Below are positions 25,049 to 32,409 of a stretch of DNA of 64,000 bases, in pieces. How positions within the stretch are numbered: position 1 is the stretch's first letter; every line of letters starts with the position of its first letter. Under the pieces are notes generated by a model. It was given only the letters and a program-made list of their open reading frames with translations. It did not search any database and was not told the DNA's origin. The position numbers were made by a program, and so were the translations under genes. Origin of the DNA: Acidaminobacter sp. (GTDB lineage Bacteria; Bacillota_A; Clostridia; Peptostreptococcales; Acidaminobacteraceae); assembly GCA_009881125.1 (NCBI GenBank), contig WXFH01000048.1:1-64000 (forward strand). Reading direction: 5' to 3'.

Positions 25049-25380
25049 TATCTTAGACCGGCTTCGTAAAGCACCTGAAAGATGCCGTAAGCATCCAGGT
25101 CCGACCCCACAACCGCGATGTTTTCTTCAACAGCTTTGTCGAGCACTGCCTGATCCATGGTCAATCCATCCGGAAGGATAATGCATGAAAATTCAAGCAA
25201 AGAAGCCACTGCGAGGACATTCTGATGCGTCTGGACCGTAATCCACGCATTGCCCGCTTTGCCCTTGGCCATAACCCAGCTGAGCAGATCACTGCAATAC
25301 AGCCCCGTGATCACTTGGGATTCATCACCCACAGCATAGACCCGAAAACCTTCAATTCTTTCAAGTTCTGAGATTTTCAA
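25048..25380 (-). CDS. DRTGG-domain protein 2
   Basis: A 110-residue protein of the DRTGG fold, the regulatory domain also seen next to HPr kinase and phosphotransacetylase domains. The pattern is KISELERIEGFRVYAVG, then CSDLLSWVMA and a C-terminal half beginning AVASLLEFSCIIL. A GTG at 25389 overlaps the hydrogenase-like stop, but GGAG lies only two bases before it; the TTG at 25380 has better spacing and gives the usual N-terminus. A second DRTGG gene opens the same operon at 27531. Confidence 0.8.
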   Translation of the reverse strand: MKISELERIEGFRVYAVGDESQVITGLYCSDLLSWVMAKGKAGNAWITVQTHQNVLAVASLLEFSCIILPDGLTMDQAVLDKAVEENIAVVGSDLDAYGIFQVLYEAGLR

Positions 25381-25385
25381 AAAAG

Positions 25386-26654
25386 TCACCTCTCCTCTGA
25401 CAAATTATATTTTCGCTCGTTGTTCTTCCGGACGACACAATCGGCTAAAGTTGCCCTGCCCATAACAATATCTTCTGCGAGCGCCCGGCAAGTCGGCGCG
25501 CCGCATGCGCCGCAGTCAATCCCCGGCAGCATGTGATACAGCGCCTCGATGCGCGACAGCTTCTCGAGGGCGGTTTTGAAGTCCGCGTCCAGCTTCATGA
25601 CCGGGAGCGGTTCAATCTCCTCGTCCCATTCCAGCATGTCTTCCGTGATCTCACCAAATGCTTCCATGGAGACCTCTTGAGGATATTTTGCCGATAGTCT
25701 TCTGATCCTGCCCTTCGCTATAAAGGGATTCTCAGGATTCAGAGGCCCGCCGACACAGCCTGTGACACAAGCGTAACCCTCGAAGAAATCGATATCGTTC
25801 AGTTTCCCAAGCTCAAGCTGCTCCAGGACTTTAATGACTTCATCTATGCCGTCGACCGCAAGATAGTCCTCTGCACCCATGGCGTAGCTTTGGCCGCCCA
25901 CCATCCCCCAGCCAATCCCTTTGCCGCTGCACTTCGAAATCTGCTGAACGACTTCAATATCGTCATACATACGCAGGATTTTCGTATAGATGGCTTCCAG
26001 GGAAATGGCGCCGTTGATCTGAGACTTTTCTATGCCGATGGGCTTGCGAATACTCGTAATCTTAGCCGGACATTCGGTCAGGTAAAAGACTCCAATGTCC
26101 TCCTGGGCAAGACCCGTCATTTCTTCAATTTTCTTTCTGGCGATCCTCGCGGCAACTTCACTTGGCGATTCCAGCTGGCTGATGTGATCGATCAGGGTTG
26201 GAAAACGCATTTGAATCAAGCGTATGACAGCCGGACAATAAACGGAAATCAAAGGCTTGACATGCCCTTCCTCTTCGACGCGCTTTTTCTGAATCTGTGT
26301 GATCAAGTCCGCGGCGTAGGCCACGTCAAAGACAAAGTCAAAACCGAGCTGATAGAAACCATTCAGTACCTTGTTCATGTCGTATTCCAATCCAAACTGG
26401 CCGTAAATCGAAATGGCCGGTAAGGCGACATTGTATTTGAATTTCTTAAGCATCTCAAGCGAGTCGGATTGCGCACCTTTGGCATGGTAAGGACAGACTT
26501 TGATACACATGCCGCAGTCTATACAGCGTTCCGTCATGATCTCCGCTTTGCCGTCGCGCACTCGGATCGCCTGAGTGGGGCATCTGTCGAGACAATACGT
26601 GCAGCCATTGCAGTAATCCCGCTCTAGTATGACGGAGTGCAAAAACTTCTCCAT
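25386..26654 (-). CDS. [FeFe]-hydrogenase-like iron-sulfur protein (HfsB/sensory type)
   Basis: A 422-residue cytosolic protein. Residues 15-25 and 44-54 hold two 4Fe-4S ferredoxin sites (CNGCTYCLDRCP, CIDCGMCIKVCP). The hydrogenase large-subunit domain follows with degenerate H-cluster motifs: VYCPAV replaces TSCCPxW, TECPAK replaces MPCxxK, and YACVTGCVGGP replaces the L3 motif, so all four cluster cysteines seem present but several proton-path residues are not. The C-terminus has a CGACGAPTCRALAEDI 4Fe-4S domain. This resembles the putative sensory or redox-partner hydrogenases, not a main catalytic one. It lies in the middle of a seven-gene operon. Confidence 0.87.
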   Translation of the reverse strand: MEKFLHSVILERDYCNGCTYCLDRCPTQAIRVRDGKAEIMTERCIDCGMCIKVCPYHAKGAQSDSLEMLKKFKYNVALPAISIYGQFGLEYDMNKVLNGFYQLGFDFVFDVAYAADLITQIQKKRVEEEGHVKPLISVYCPAVIRLIQMRFPTLIDHISQLESPSEVAARIARKKIEEMTGLAQEDIGVFYLTECPAKITSIRKPIGIEKSQINGAISLEAIYTKILRMYDDIEVVQQISKCSGKGIGWGMVGGQSYAMGAEDYLAVDGIDEVIKVLEQLELGKLNDIDFFEGYACVTGCVGGPLNPENPFIAKGRIRRLSAKYPQEVSMEAFGEITEDMLEWDEEIEPLPVMKLDADFKTALEKLSRIEALYHMLPGIDCGACGAPTCRALAEDIVMGRATLADCVVRKNNERKYNLSEER

Positions 26655-26668
26655 AATTACCTCCAGCC

Positions 26669-27118
26669 CTAAAGTCGAATGACCATTTTAATGCGCGTCG
26701 ACTCGCCTTTTGCCGACTCAATGACGAACTCGTCGCAGCATTTTTTCATGTTCGGAAGTCCCATTCCGGCGCCAAAACCCATTTCGCGGGCAGACGTTTT
26801 CGCTGTGGAATAGCCTGCCGTCATGGCAAGTTCCACATCTTCAATCCCCGGGCCTTTGTCCACGGCCCAGATTTCAATGCGGTCACTCATCAGCATCACC
26901 GTGATGACGCCACCCTCTGAGTGGATGACAATGTTGATCTCTGCTTCATAGGTCATAACCGCGATGCGGCGGATGATTTCTTTATCCAGGCCTATCTCAC
27001 GACACTTTTTTTTGATATCACTCGATGCCGAGCCGGCATGGGCAAAATCTTCTTTCATCACATCGTAATCATAGGCCATTACCGCCGAGGCACGGTCCAT
27101 TTCCAAGGCTTTGCTCAT
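26669..27118 (-). CDS. RsbW-like ATP-binding protein of the hydrogenase-like cluster
   Basis: A 149-residue GHKL ATPase related to anti-sigma factor kinases. Motifs: AVMTYEAEINIVIH (N box), AVDKGPGIED (G1 box) and GFGAGMGLPNMKK (G2 box). It lies 14 bases upstream of the hydrogenase-like gene behind a GAGGTGAG site. Homologs are a constant part of clostridial hydrogenase loci. Whether it acts on a sigma factor or on the DRTGG and PHP partners is unknown. Confidence 0.86.
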   Translation of the reverse strand: MSKALEMDRASAVMAYDYDVMKEDFAHAGSASSDIKKKCREIGLDKEIIRRIAVMTYEAEINIVIHSEGGVITVMLMSDRIEIWAVDKGPGIEDVELAMTAGYSTAKTSAREMGFGAGMGLPNMKKCCDEFVIESAKGESTRIKMVIRL

Positions 27119-27174
27119 AGCGTCTCACCTCACTGGTTGATGCGCGCTTGTACTGAGTATGTAGAACTACCGGT

Positions 27175-27531
27175 TTAAAGAGGCACGCCTTCGAGCCCCT
27201 GGCCGTACAATATGCCAGATGTAGCGTATAAAGTGTGCGGTGTTGAGATTAAAACCATGTCATTTTCCTCGGCAAGCTCGACCACTTCCATCGGCGGGCA
27301 CTTGCCTCTGACGAAAACGATTGCGCTTAAATCGAGCATTTCCGCGGTACGTATGACCTGGTTGTTCGTGAGTCCGGTCAGCAGGACACAGTCCTGTGCG
27401 TGTTCCGACACAAAGGCGAGCACGTCGCTCATCAAGTCGGAACTGAAGGCGAAATCGATTTTTTTGTCTGAATATTGTTCTCCGACAATGATCTTGCCGC
27501 CCAGCAATTCTACCAATGTTCCGATCTGCAT
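27175..27531 (-). CDS. DRTGG-domain protein 1
   Basis: First gene of the sensory cluster; 118 residues with the DRTGG fold (QIGTLVELLGGKIIVGEQ, then SSDLMSDVLAFV). AGGAGG lies six bases before the ATG at 27531; an upstream frame to 27591 would run through the leader. Both DRTGG genes flank the hydrogenase-like gene and the RsbW-like gene, suggesting that they work as a pair of ligand-sensing subunits. Confidence 0.83.
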   Translation of the reverse strand: MQIGTLVELLGGKIIVGEQYSDKKIDFAFSSDLMSDVLAFVSEHAQDCVLLTGLTNNQVIRTAEMLDLSAIVFVRGKCPPMEVVELAEENDMVLISTPHTLYATSGILYGQGLEGVPL

Positions 27532-27619
27532 AAGAACCTCCTGGTCGTATGTCCTGAAGCGCTGCTTCAACTGCATTGAAGGCGCTGTCAACTATTCGCC
27601 TGCCCATTTCGGGATAAGA

Positions 27620-27637
27620 AAGTTAACTTTTTAACGA
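27620..27637. promoter_or_regulatory. candidate Rex operator
   Basis: GTTAA, four bases, TTAAC, matching the Rex consensus TTGTTAA-N4-TTAACAA at 11 of 14 fixed positions. It lies directly downstream of the extended -10 of the hydrogenase-like operon, where a repressor would block transcription. Rex senses NADH/NAD and controls hydrogenases and fermentative genes in clostridia, by general knowledge. The site also contains the perfect 12-bp palindrome AAAGTTAACTTT at its edge. Confidence 0.55.
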
Positions 27638-27645
27638 TCGGTTTA

Positions 27646-27674
27646 ATTATACCATGATTTATTGCTTTTTTCAC
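27646..27674 (-). promoter_or_regulatory. extended -10 promoter of the hydrogenase-like cluster
   Basis: Minus strand TGG directly before perfect TATAAT (extended -10), with GTGAAA 17 bases upstream as a poor -35. The leader to the first gene is about 110 bases and contains the candidate Rex site. Confidence 0.65.
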
Positions 27675-27679
27675 GAATT

Positions 27680-28648
27680 CTAATCCTGTTTCATCAAATT
27701 GTCCAACAGATTTTTCACGTCTTCGAAAACAGCTTCGACAGGCCTTGAGGCATCCACCTCAACCATCCGCTCTGAATGCTCTGATAACATAATCCTGTAG
27801 CCTTCTCGCACCTTGACGTGAAATTCTGCAGCTTCGAGGTCCAGTCGGTTGATCTCCCGGCCGGAGTCGCCGTAGACGCGCTTCAGGCCCTCTGCCGGGT
27901 CTATATCCAGATAGATGGTCATGTCCGGCAGAAAATCCTCTGTGGCAAAGCGATTGAGCTCGTAAACCTCGTCCATGCCAATCCCCCGCACATAGCCCTG
28001 GTAGACAACGGAGGAGTCCACGAATCTGTCGAAGAGCACCAGGTCACGCCTGCCCAGTTCCGGCAGCACTTTCTGGGTCAAATGCTGGCGCCTGGCTGCT
28101 GCGTAGAGCAGCGCTTCGGTCCGCACGTCCATTTCTGTGTGCTCGATGTCGAGGATGATTTCGCGAATCTTTTCAGCGATTCTGACGCCGCCGGGCTCCC
28201 TGGTGATCATGACGTCCAGGCCAGTTTTCGTAAAGTAATCCTGGAGCATGGCGAGGAGCGTCGTCTTCCCGGAGCCCTCGCCGCCTTCAAGGCTGACCGT
28301 TTTTGTTTTCTTGGCGTCTGGTTGTGACCCCGGGATCCTCAGGACATCATAATAAAGTCTCTCGACTTCCTGAATGCCCACTTGCTCATACCTGGTGGTC
28401 TTTCCATTCAGATCCACAACTTCAAGAATTGGCTCTTTGTCACAGTCTCCCATGCAGCTCGTCTGAACGATTTGTATGTGGTTTATACGGTCCTGTGCCA
28501 TGAGATCCAACAGCCTGGTCAGGGTCTGTCTTGCGCCTGCCGTAATGCCGCAAGTCGCCATGCCAATCCTGACCAGGATTTTTTTGTCATCCCGGGACTG
28601 GTCCAGCGCAGCGGCGCGAATTTTCGTCAATTCATCCAGCGATTTCAA
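27680..28648 (-). CDS. Fusion: HndB-like [2Fe-2S] ferredoxin domain + thymidylate kinase
   Basis: A 322-residue protein. Residues 1-105 match the thioredoxin-fold ferredoxin of HndB-type hydrogenase subunits: RIGMATCGITAGAR with Cys33, then QTSCMGDCDKEP with Cys65 and Cys69. Residues 115-322 are a full thymidylate kinase: P-loop EGGEGSGKTT, TREPGG, LFDRFVDSSVVYQG (DR motif) and a lid ending GREINRLD. The kinase phosphorylates dTMP for DNA synthesis. The reading frame is continuous and there is no ATG, GTG or TTG with a ribosome site at the junction, so it is read as one chain. GGAGG precedes the TTG start by seven bases. A domain join of this kind is new to me; its place just upstream of the sensory operon suggests a redox link. 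Confidence 0.88.
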   Translation of the reverse strand: MKSLDELTKIRAAALDQSRDDKKILVRIGMATCGITAGARQTLTRLLDLMAQDRINHIQIVQTSCMGDCDKEPILEVVDLNGKTTRYEQVGIQEVERLYYDVLRIPGSQPDAKKTKTVSLEGGEGSGKTTLLAMLQDYFTKTGLDVMITREPGGVRIAEKIREIILDIEHTEMDVRTEALLYAAARRQHLTQKVLPELGRRDLVLFDRFVDSSVVYQGYVRGIGMDEVYELNRFATEDFLPDMTIYLDIDPAEGLKRVYGDSGREINRLDLEAAEFHVKVREGYRIMLSEHSERMVEVDASRPVEAVFEDVKNLLDNLMKQD

Positions 28649-28673
28649 TTTATAGCCTCCCCCGTCAAGTGTA

Positions 28674-28770
28674 GGTGACAGGCACCGAGTTAACTTTGGT
28701 GCCTGTCACCAATCTCATTTCAGTGCCTGTCACCAATCTCATTTCAGTGCCTGTCACCAAGTTCATTTCT
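28674..28770. repeat. inverted repeat and three 24-bp tandem repeats (GTGCCTGTCACC)
   Basis: GGTGACAGGCACC (28674) is inverted as GGTGCCTGTCACC (28698), and from 28699 three 24-bp units GTGCCTGTCACC plus AATCTCATTTCA follow; the third differs at three bases. TGTACCAGAGCTT closes the block. The tail TACCAGAGCTT also ends the 24-bp repeat at 37486. Confidence 0.92.
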
Positions 28771-28796
28771 GTACCAGAGCTTCACACAATTAAGAC

Positions 28797-30893
28797 TCAA
28801 TTCTCTTCGGTTACTTGAGGCTCTGAAGTGCCATGAAAATAGTCATAAACTTTTTCCGCAGTCCGCCGGTTCATGCCGTCGACCTTGGCCAACTCTTCCA
28901 CTGAGGCTTCGCGAATTTTATCGATGCTCTTAAAATACTGCATCAGCTTCAGTCGCCGCTTTTCGCCAACGCCTTCAATCTCGTCCAGCAATGACTGTGT
29001 CATATTTTTGCTCCGCAGCGTCTTATGATACTCCAGCGCGAATCGGTGCACTTCCTCCTGGATCCCTGCCAGGAAGCGATATAGTTCAGGCTGGGTTCGA
29101 ATCGCGTAAAACTGGCCGCGGTAATAGAGCTGGTCCGTCCTGTGATAATCATCCTTGACGAGGCCGGCAATCTCAAGCTCCAGCCCAAGGGCGTTCATGA
29201 CCTCCAGCACGGCGGAGACGTGGCCTTTGCCGCCATCGATCAGGATCAGATCCGGGAATTGGGAGAACTTCGCGTTCGCGCTGCTGCCAGCGCCCCATCG
29301 GCGTCCTGCCTTGCCTATATAAGTGGCAGGGGACTCTGCTGCTACAATTGCAGCCGCTGCCGCTTCCTCTCCCACTTCAAAGACATCCTCTTCCCCGGTC
29401 AACGCACTTCTATCCAGGCCAACGCCGACCACCGATCCCTCCCAGGTGTCGTCCTCCGCCGCAAGTGCTTCCCCAGCATCCTGAGCCTCAACCAGCGCAT
29501 CGAAGGCAGCCTGCTCCTCAAGACCCCGCCTGAACCTTCGAAACAAAATTTCCTGCATGGAGCCGTAATCATTCGCGCCCTCAATGGTCTTGACCTTAAA
29601 GCGCCTGTAATCCCTGGGCTTCTTCTTGCCATCTTCATAAACCACCATGGAGCCCACAGAAAGCACCCCATAAATATTCGATATATCATAGGCTTCGATC
29701 CTGCGGATTCGCCCTTTCAGTCCCAGCATCTCCCGCAGAGCCGTTTCGATCTGATCCGACTTCTCGCGCTCGCGCAGGATCCGTTCCTCAAACTTCTCCA
29801 GGTACTCCCTGGCATTTTCGCGCACGAGATCCAGAAGTTTAATCTTGTCGCCCCGCTGCGGCGCCGTCAGCTTAATTTTGAAAGAAGCCTTCTTCGCCAG
29901 AAACGCCTCCAGCAACTCAAAGTCCTCCGGCAGCCGTTCCACGACGATCTCCTTTGGGAACTCCGTGACGTTGGCGTAGTACTGAAGAATAAAATCATCC
30001 AGAAGCGCGTCCGGATCCTGAAGGTATTCCTCTTCAAAGACATACTCCTCTTTGCCAATCATCTTGCCGCCCCGCACGGTGAAAATCATGATGCAGATTC
30101 GGTTTTCCGTCGCGAAGCTGCCAATCACGTCCTGGGAGACGTCGGACTCATAGACCACCTTCTGGCGCTCCATCAGCTGATCGATAGCCATAACCTGATT
30201 CCTCAGCGCCGCCGCCTTCTCAAACTCCAGCGCCGCCGCGGCCGTCTTCATCTCCGCTGTCAGCTTCTCCTTCAAAAAATCCGTCTTCCCGCCCAGAAAC
30301 TTGAGAATCTCCTCAATCATAGCCCGGTACTCCGCTTGATGCACGGTGCCCTGACACGGCCCCAGACACTTCCTGATATGAAAATTCAGGCACGGCCGCT
30401 CATCCATTTTTTCAAGCCGACGGTTGCACTTCCGAATCGGATAGATCTCCTGCAGCGCCTCGATCGTCCTTCGCACCGCCTCAGCGCTGGTATAAGGCCC
30501 AAAATAGCGCGCCTTGTCCCGGGACAGCTGCCGCGTCATGATCAGCCGCGGAAACGGTTCGTCCACCGTCACTTTAATATAGGGATACTGCTTGTCATCC
30601 CTCAGCAAAATATTGAATTTGGGCTTATACTGCTTGATCAGCGTCTGTTCGAGGATCAGCGCCTCCATCTCAGAATCCGTGAGAATGTACTCGAACTCCT
30701 CGACCACCGCGACCATGCTGCGCACCTTCGGCGCATGGGAATTCAGCGCCCTGAAATAGGAGGACACCCTCTGCTTCAGCCGCTTCGCCTTGCCCACGTA
30801 GATCACATTGCCCCATTTATCCTTCATCAGATAGACGCCGGGCGTCTCCGGTACCTTCTTCACTTGCGCCTTGATGGTTTCCATGCGCGTCAT
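28797..30893 (-). CDS. uvrC: UvrABC system protein C, with an internal insertion
   Basis: Dual-incision nuclease of nucleotide excision repair, 698 residues against about 600 usual. Order: GIY-YIG domain (residues 1-95, TPGVYLMKDKWGNVIYVGKA), a cysteine-rich linker (CNRRLEKMDERPCLNFHIRKCLGPC), the UvrB-binding UVR motif near 225, the RNase H-like nuclease and a C-terminal double helix-hairpin-helix. An Ala/Glu/Gly-rich insertion of about 80 residues (461-543) splits the nuclease domain between YGSMQEILFRR and LILIDGGKGH. GGAG lies seven bases before the ATG at 30893; the frame opens further to 30944. It stands apart from uvrBA. Confidence 0.94.
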   Translation of the reverse strand: MTRMETIKAQVKKVPETPGVYLMKDKWGNVIYVGKAKRLKQRVSSYFRALNSHAPKVRSMVAVVEEFEYILTDSEMEALILEQTLIKQYKPKFNILLRDDKQYPYIKVTVDEPFPRLIMTRQLSRDKARYFGPYTSAEAVRRTIEALQEIYPIRKCNRRLEKMDERPCLNFHIRKCLGPCQGTVHQAEYRAMIEEILKFLGGKTDFLKEKLTAEMKTAAAALEFEKAAALRNQVMAIDQLMERQKVVYESDVSQDVIGSFATENRICIMIFTVRGGKMIGKEEYVFEEEYLQDPDALLDDFILQYYANVTEFPKEIVVERLPEDFELLEAFLAKKASFKIKLTAPQRGDKIKLLDLVRENAREYLEKFEERILREREKSDQIETALREMLGLKGRIRRIEAYDISNIYGVLSVGSMVVYEDGKKKPRDYRRFKVKTIEGANDYGSMQEILFRRFRRGLEEQAAFDALVEAQDAGEALAAEDDTWEGSVVGVGLDRSALTGEEDVFEVGEEAAAAAIVAAESPATYIGKAGRRWGAGSSANAKFSQFPDLILIDGGKGHVSAVLEVMNALGLELEIAGLVKDDYHRTDQLYYRGQFYAIRTQPELYRFLAGIQEEVHRFALEYHKTLRSKNMTQSLLDEIEGVGEKRRLKLMQYFKSIDKIREASVEELAKVDGMNRRTAEKVYDYFHGTSEPQVTEEN

Positions 30894-31078
30894 AACCAAA
30901 CTCCGTTTCGTATTTAAAATGACCATCGGCAAAAATAAAAACAAAAACTGGCTGCCGATGGTTCCACATCCCCAATCCTTCTCATTTCCATAAACAATTC
31001 TACCATATTTTCTGTTTTGATTGGTGAAAATCGCCGTACGTTGGGTAATAGGTTAACATTACAATAGGAGGTGTTTTC

Positions 31079-31561
31079 ATGAGTCTTTACGATCTTGCCG
31101 TCAAAATGGAAATGGACGGTGAACAGTATTACCTCGAACTCGCCAATAACGCTGTGAACCCGGGAATCAAGGCTGTCTTTGAACTGATGGCAGCAGACGA
31201 ACACAAGCACTATGAAATCGTCAGCAACATTATATCCGGCAGCGTCCGCTTCATGGAAGGGACCAGTCTGGACACTCTCAAAAGTGTCTTTGCCAAGGCC
31301 CTCGAAACCAAAGAATCCCTCGAGATGCCGGAGCACGCCTTTGAAGCTTACATGAAAGCCGCCGACATGGAACGCAGCTCAATCGAATTCTATAAAGACG
31401 CCTATGAGCGCACAAATTCCGACCACGAGAAAAAAATTCTGATCGAGCTGCAGGAAGAAGAGAATCGTCATCTCATGATCGTCGAAAACCTCGCCGAATA
31501 CGTCAGACGGCCTGAAGAATGGGTTGAATCTGCGGAATTTAATCACATGATGGAGTACTAA
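31079..31561 (+). CDS. Ferritin-like (rubrerythrin-type) di-iron protein
   Basis: A 160-residue four-helix bundle. Iron-ligand motifs of the family are visible: MDGEQYYLELA in helix 1, ADEHKHYE (ExxH) in helix 2, ADMERSSIEFY in helix 3 and EEENRHLMIVENL in helix 4. There is no rubredoxin domain, so it is not a complete rubrerythrin. Likely role: peroxide reduction or iron handling in an anaerobe. Single gene with AGGAGG seven bases before the ATG and a strong terminator. It is divergent from uvrC. Confidence 0.9.
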   Translation: MSLYDLAVKMEMDGEQYYLELANNAVNPGIKAVFELMAADEHKHYEIVSNIISGSVRFMEGTSLDTLKSVFAKALETKESLEMPEHAFEAYMKAADMERSSIEFYKDAYERTNSDHEKKILIELQEEENRHLMIVENLAEYVRRPEEWVESAEFNHMMEY

Positions 31562-31576
31562 GTCTATACAAAGCAA

Positions 31577-31635
31577 AAAGGACAATCCGGAAATCGCGTG
31601 ACGCGAGGCGAATTCCGGATTGTCCTTTATTTTGT
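31577..31635 (+). terminator. terminator after the ferritin-like gene
   Basis: A perfect 16-base stem, AAAGGACAATCCGGAA and its complement, around 20 bases with an inner CGCGT/ACGCG pairing, then TTTATTTTG. Confidence 0.92.
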
Positions 31636-31650
31636 GTTTGAAGCCAAAAC

Positions 31651-31735
31651 GAGGAAATTGGTGTCAGCGGCCTTTGGCCTATTACGGCCTTTGGCCTATT
31701 GCGACCTTTGGCCTATCACGGCCTTTGGCCTATTA
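31651..31735 (+). repeat. 17-bp tandem repeat, four copies, with dispersed head
   Basis: A head GAGGAAATTGGTGTCAG is shared with 17282. From 31668 the unit CGGCCTTTGGCCTATTA occurs four times without a break (31668, 31685, 31702, 31719), with one to three changes. A single partial unit with the same head occurs inverted at 3399-3421. The array lies between the ferritin terminator and the membrane protein end. Confidence 0.92.
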
Positions 31736-31749
31736 CCCCTTCTTCTGCA

Positions 31750-32409
31750 CTATCCAACGCGGCGAATCAGCTTCGCCTGCTGCAAATAGGCGCACACGGG
31801 CTCTGCCAGATTTTCCGGGAGTCTCAGGCACAAGCGGCCGCCCGTTCCCGCGAGCCTCAAAGTAAGGCGTTCGCCGACCAGCGTGAAGGACTCAAACTCC
31901 TCGTATTGATAAATGCCGCTCGTCGTCATGGCCTTGCTCGACATGCCATAGTGCTTTCGAAAGTTCAATCCTCTCACCAGGATGATGTCGTGCTGAAAAT
32001 CAGCCCTGGCAAAGCGGCTGCTGATCAGAAGCAAAGCTTCTGTTATCACAATCCACGTCACAACGCTGGCCACTATGAGACGCGGCTCAATCCGATCGAG
32101 CTGAAACAGCGGAACCATCCCTGTCAAAGCCATGCCCGCGACGGTGAGAATTCGGTCATAAAGCGGCGTTTCGGCGGTTTTAAGGGAAAACCTGAATTTA
32201 TAAAGATCCGCGACCTGTCGACTAAGCGCTTCATTGATGGTCATATAGACCAGCGGCTGAAAGACCAGAAAAGCAAACAAAGCAAAATTCCAGGCTGTCA
32301 GCCTGTCATTTTCAAAGGGCTCAGGCACCAGAATAAAGGAGCCAAGCACGAAAAAGAAAGCAGCGATAAAGCTGAAGGTCGCTAAAAAACTACGGCTCAG
32401 TCGTCTCAT
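31750..32409 (-). CDS. Membrane protein of unknown function downstream of uvrA
   Basis: A 219-residue protein with four predicted helices (about residues 8-27, 40-58, 88-104 and 110-128) and a cytosolic C-terminal domain of about 90 residues that may be a pleckstrin-like or DUF5673-type beta domain ([13 protein letters not shown]). I cannot name the family with confidence. Its start overlaps the uvrA stop by four bases, so it is translated from the SOS-controlled uvrB-uvrA transcript; a link to DNA damage is inferred only from that. Confidence 0.75.
   Translation of the reverse strand: MRRLSRSFLATFSFIAAFFFVLGSFILVPEPFENDRLTAWNFALFAFLVFQPLVYMTINEALSRQVADLYKFRFSLKTAETPLYDRILTVAGMALTGMVPLFQLDRIEPRLIVASVVTWIVITEALLLISSRFARADFQHDIILVRGLNFRKHYGMSSKAMTTSGIYQYEEFESFTLVGERLTLRLAGTGGRLCLRLPENLAEPVCAYLQQAKLIRRVG

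Noticed and set aside
28699..28770. Possible CRISPR array
   Set aside because: The 24-bp units are contiguous with no unique spacers, and no cas genes are in the window. The same holds for 31668-31735 and 37486-37533.
29142..30917. Plus-strand open frame of 591 codons
   Set aside because: It lies wholly antisense to uvrC, has no ribosome site, and its composition (rich in Leu, His, Arg, Gln) is the mirror of the real gene.
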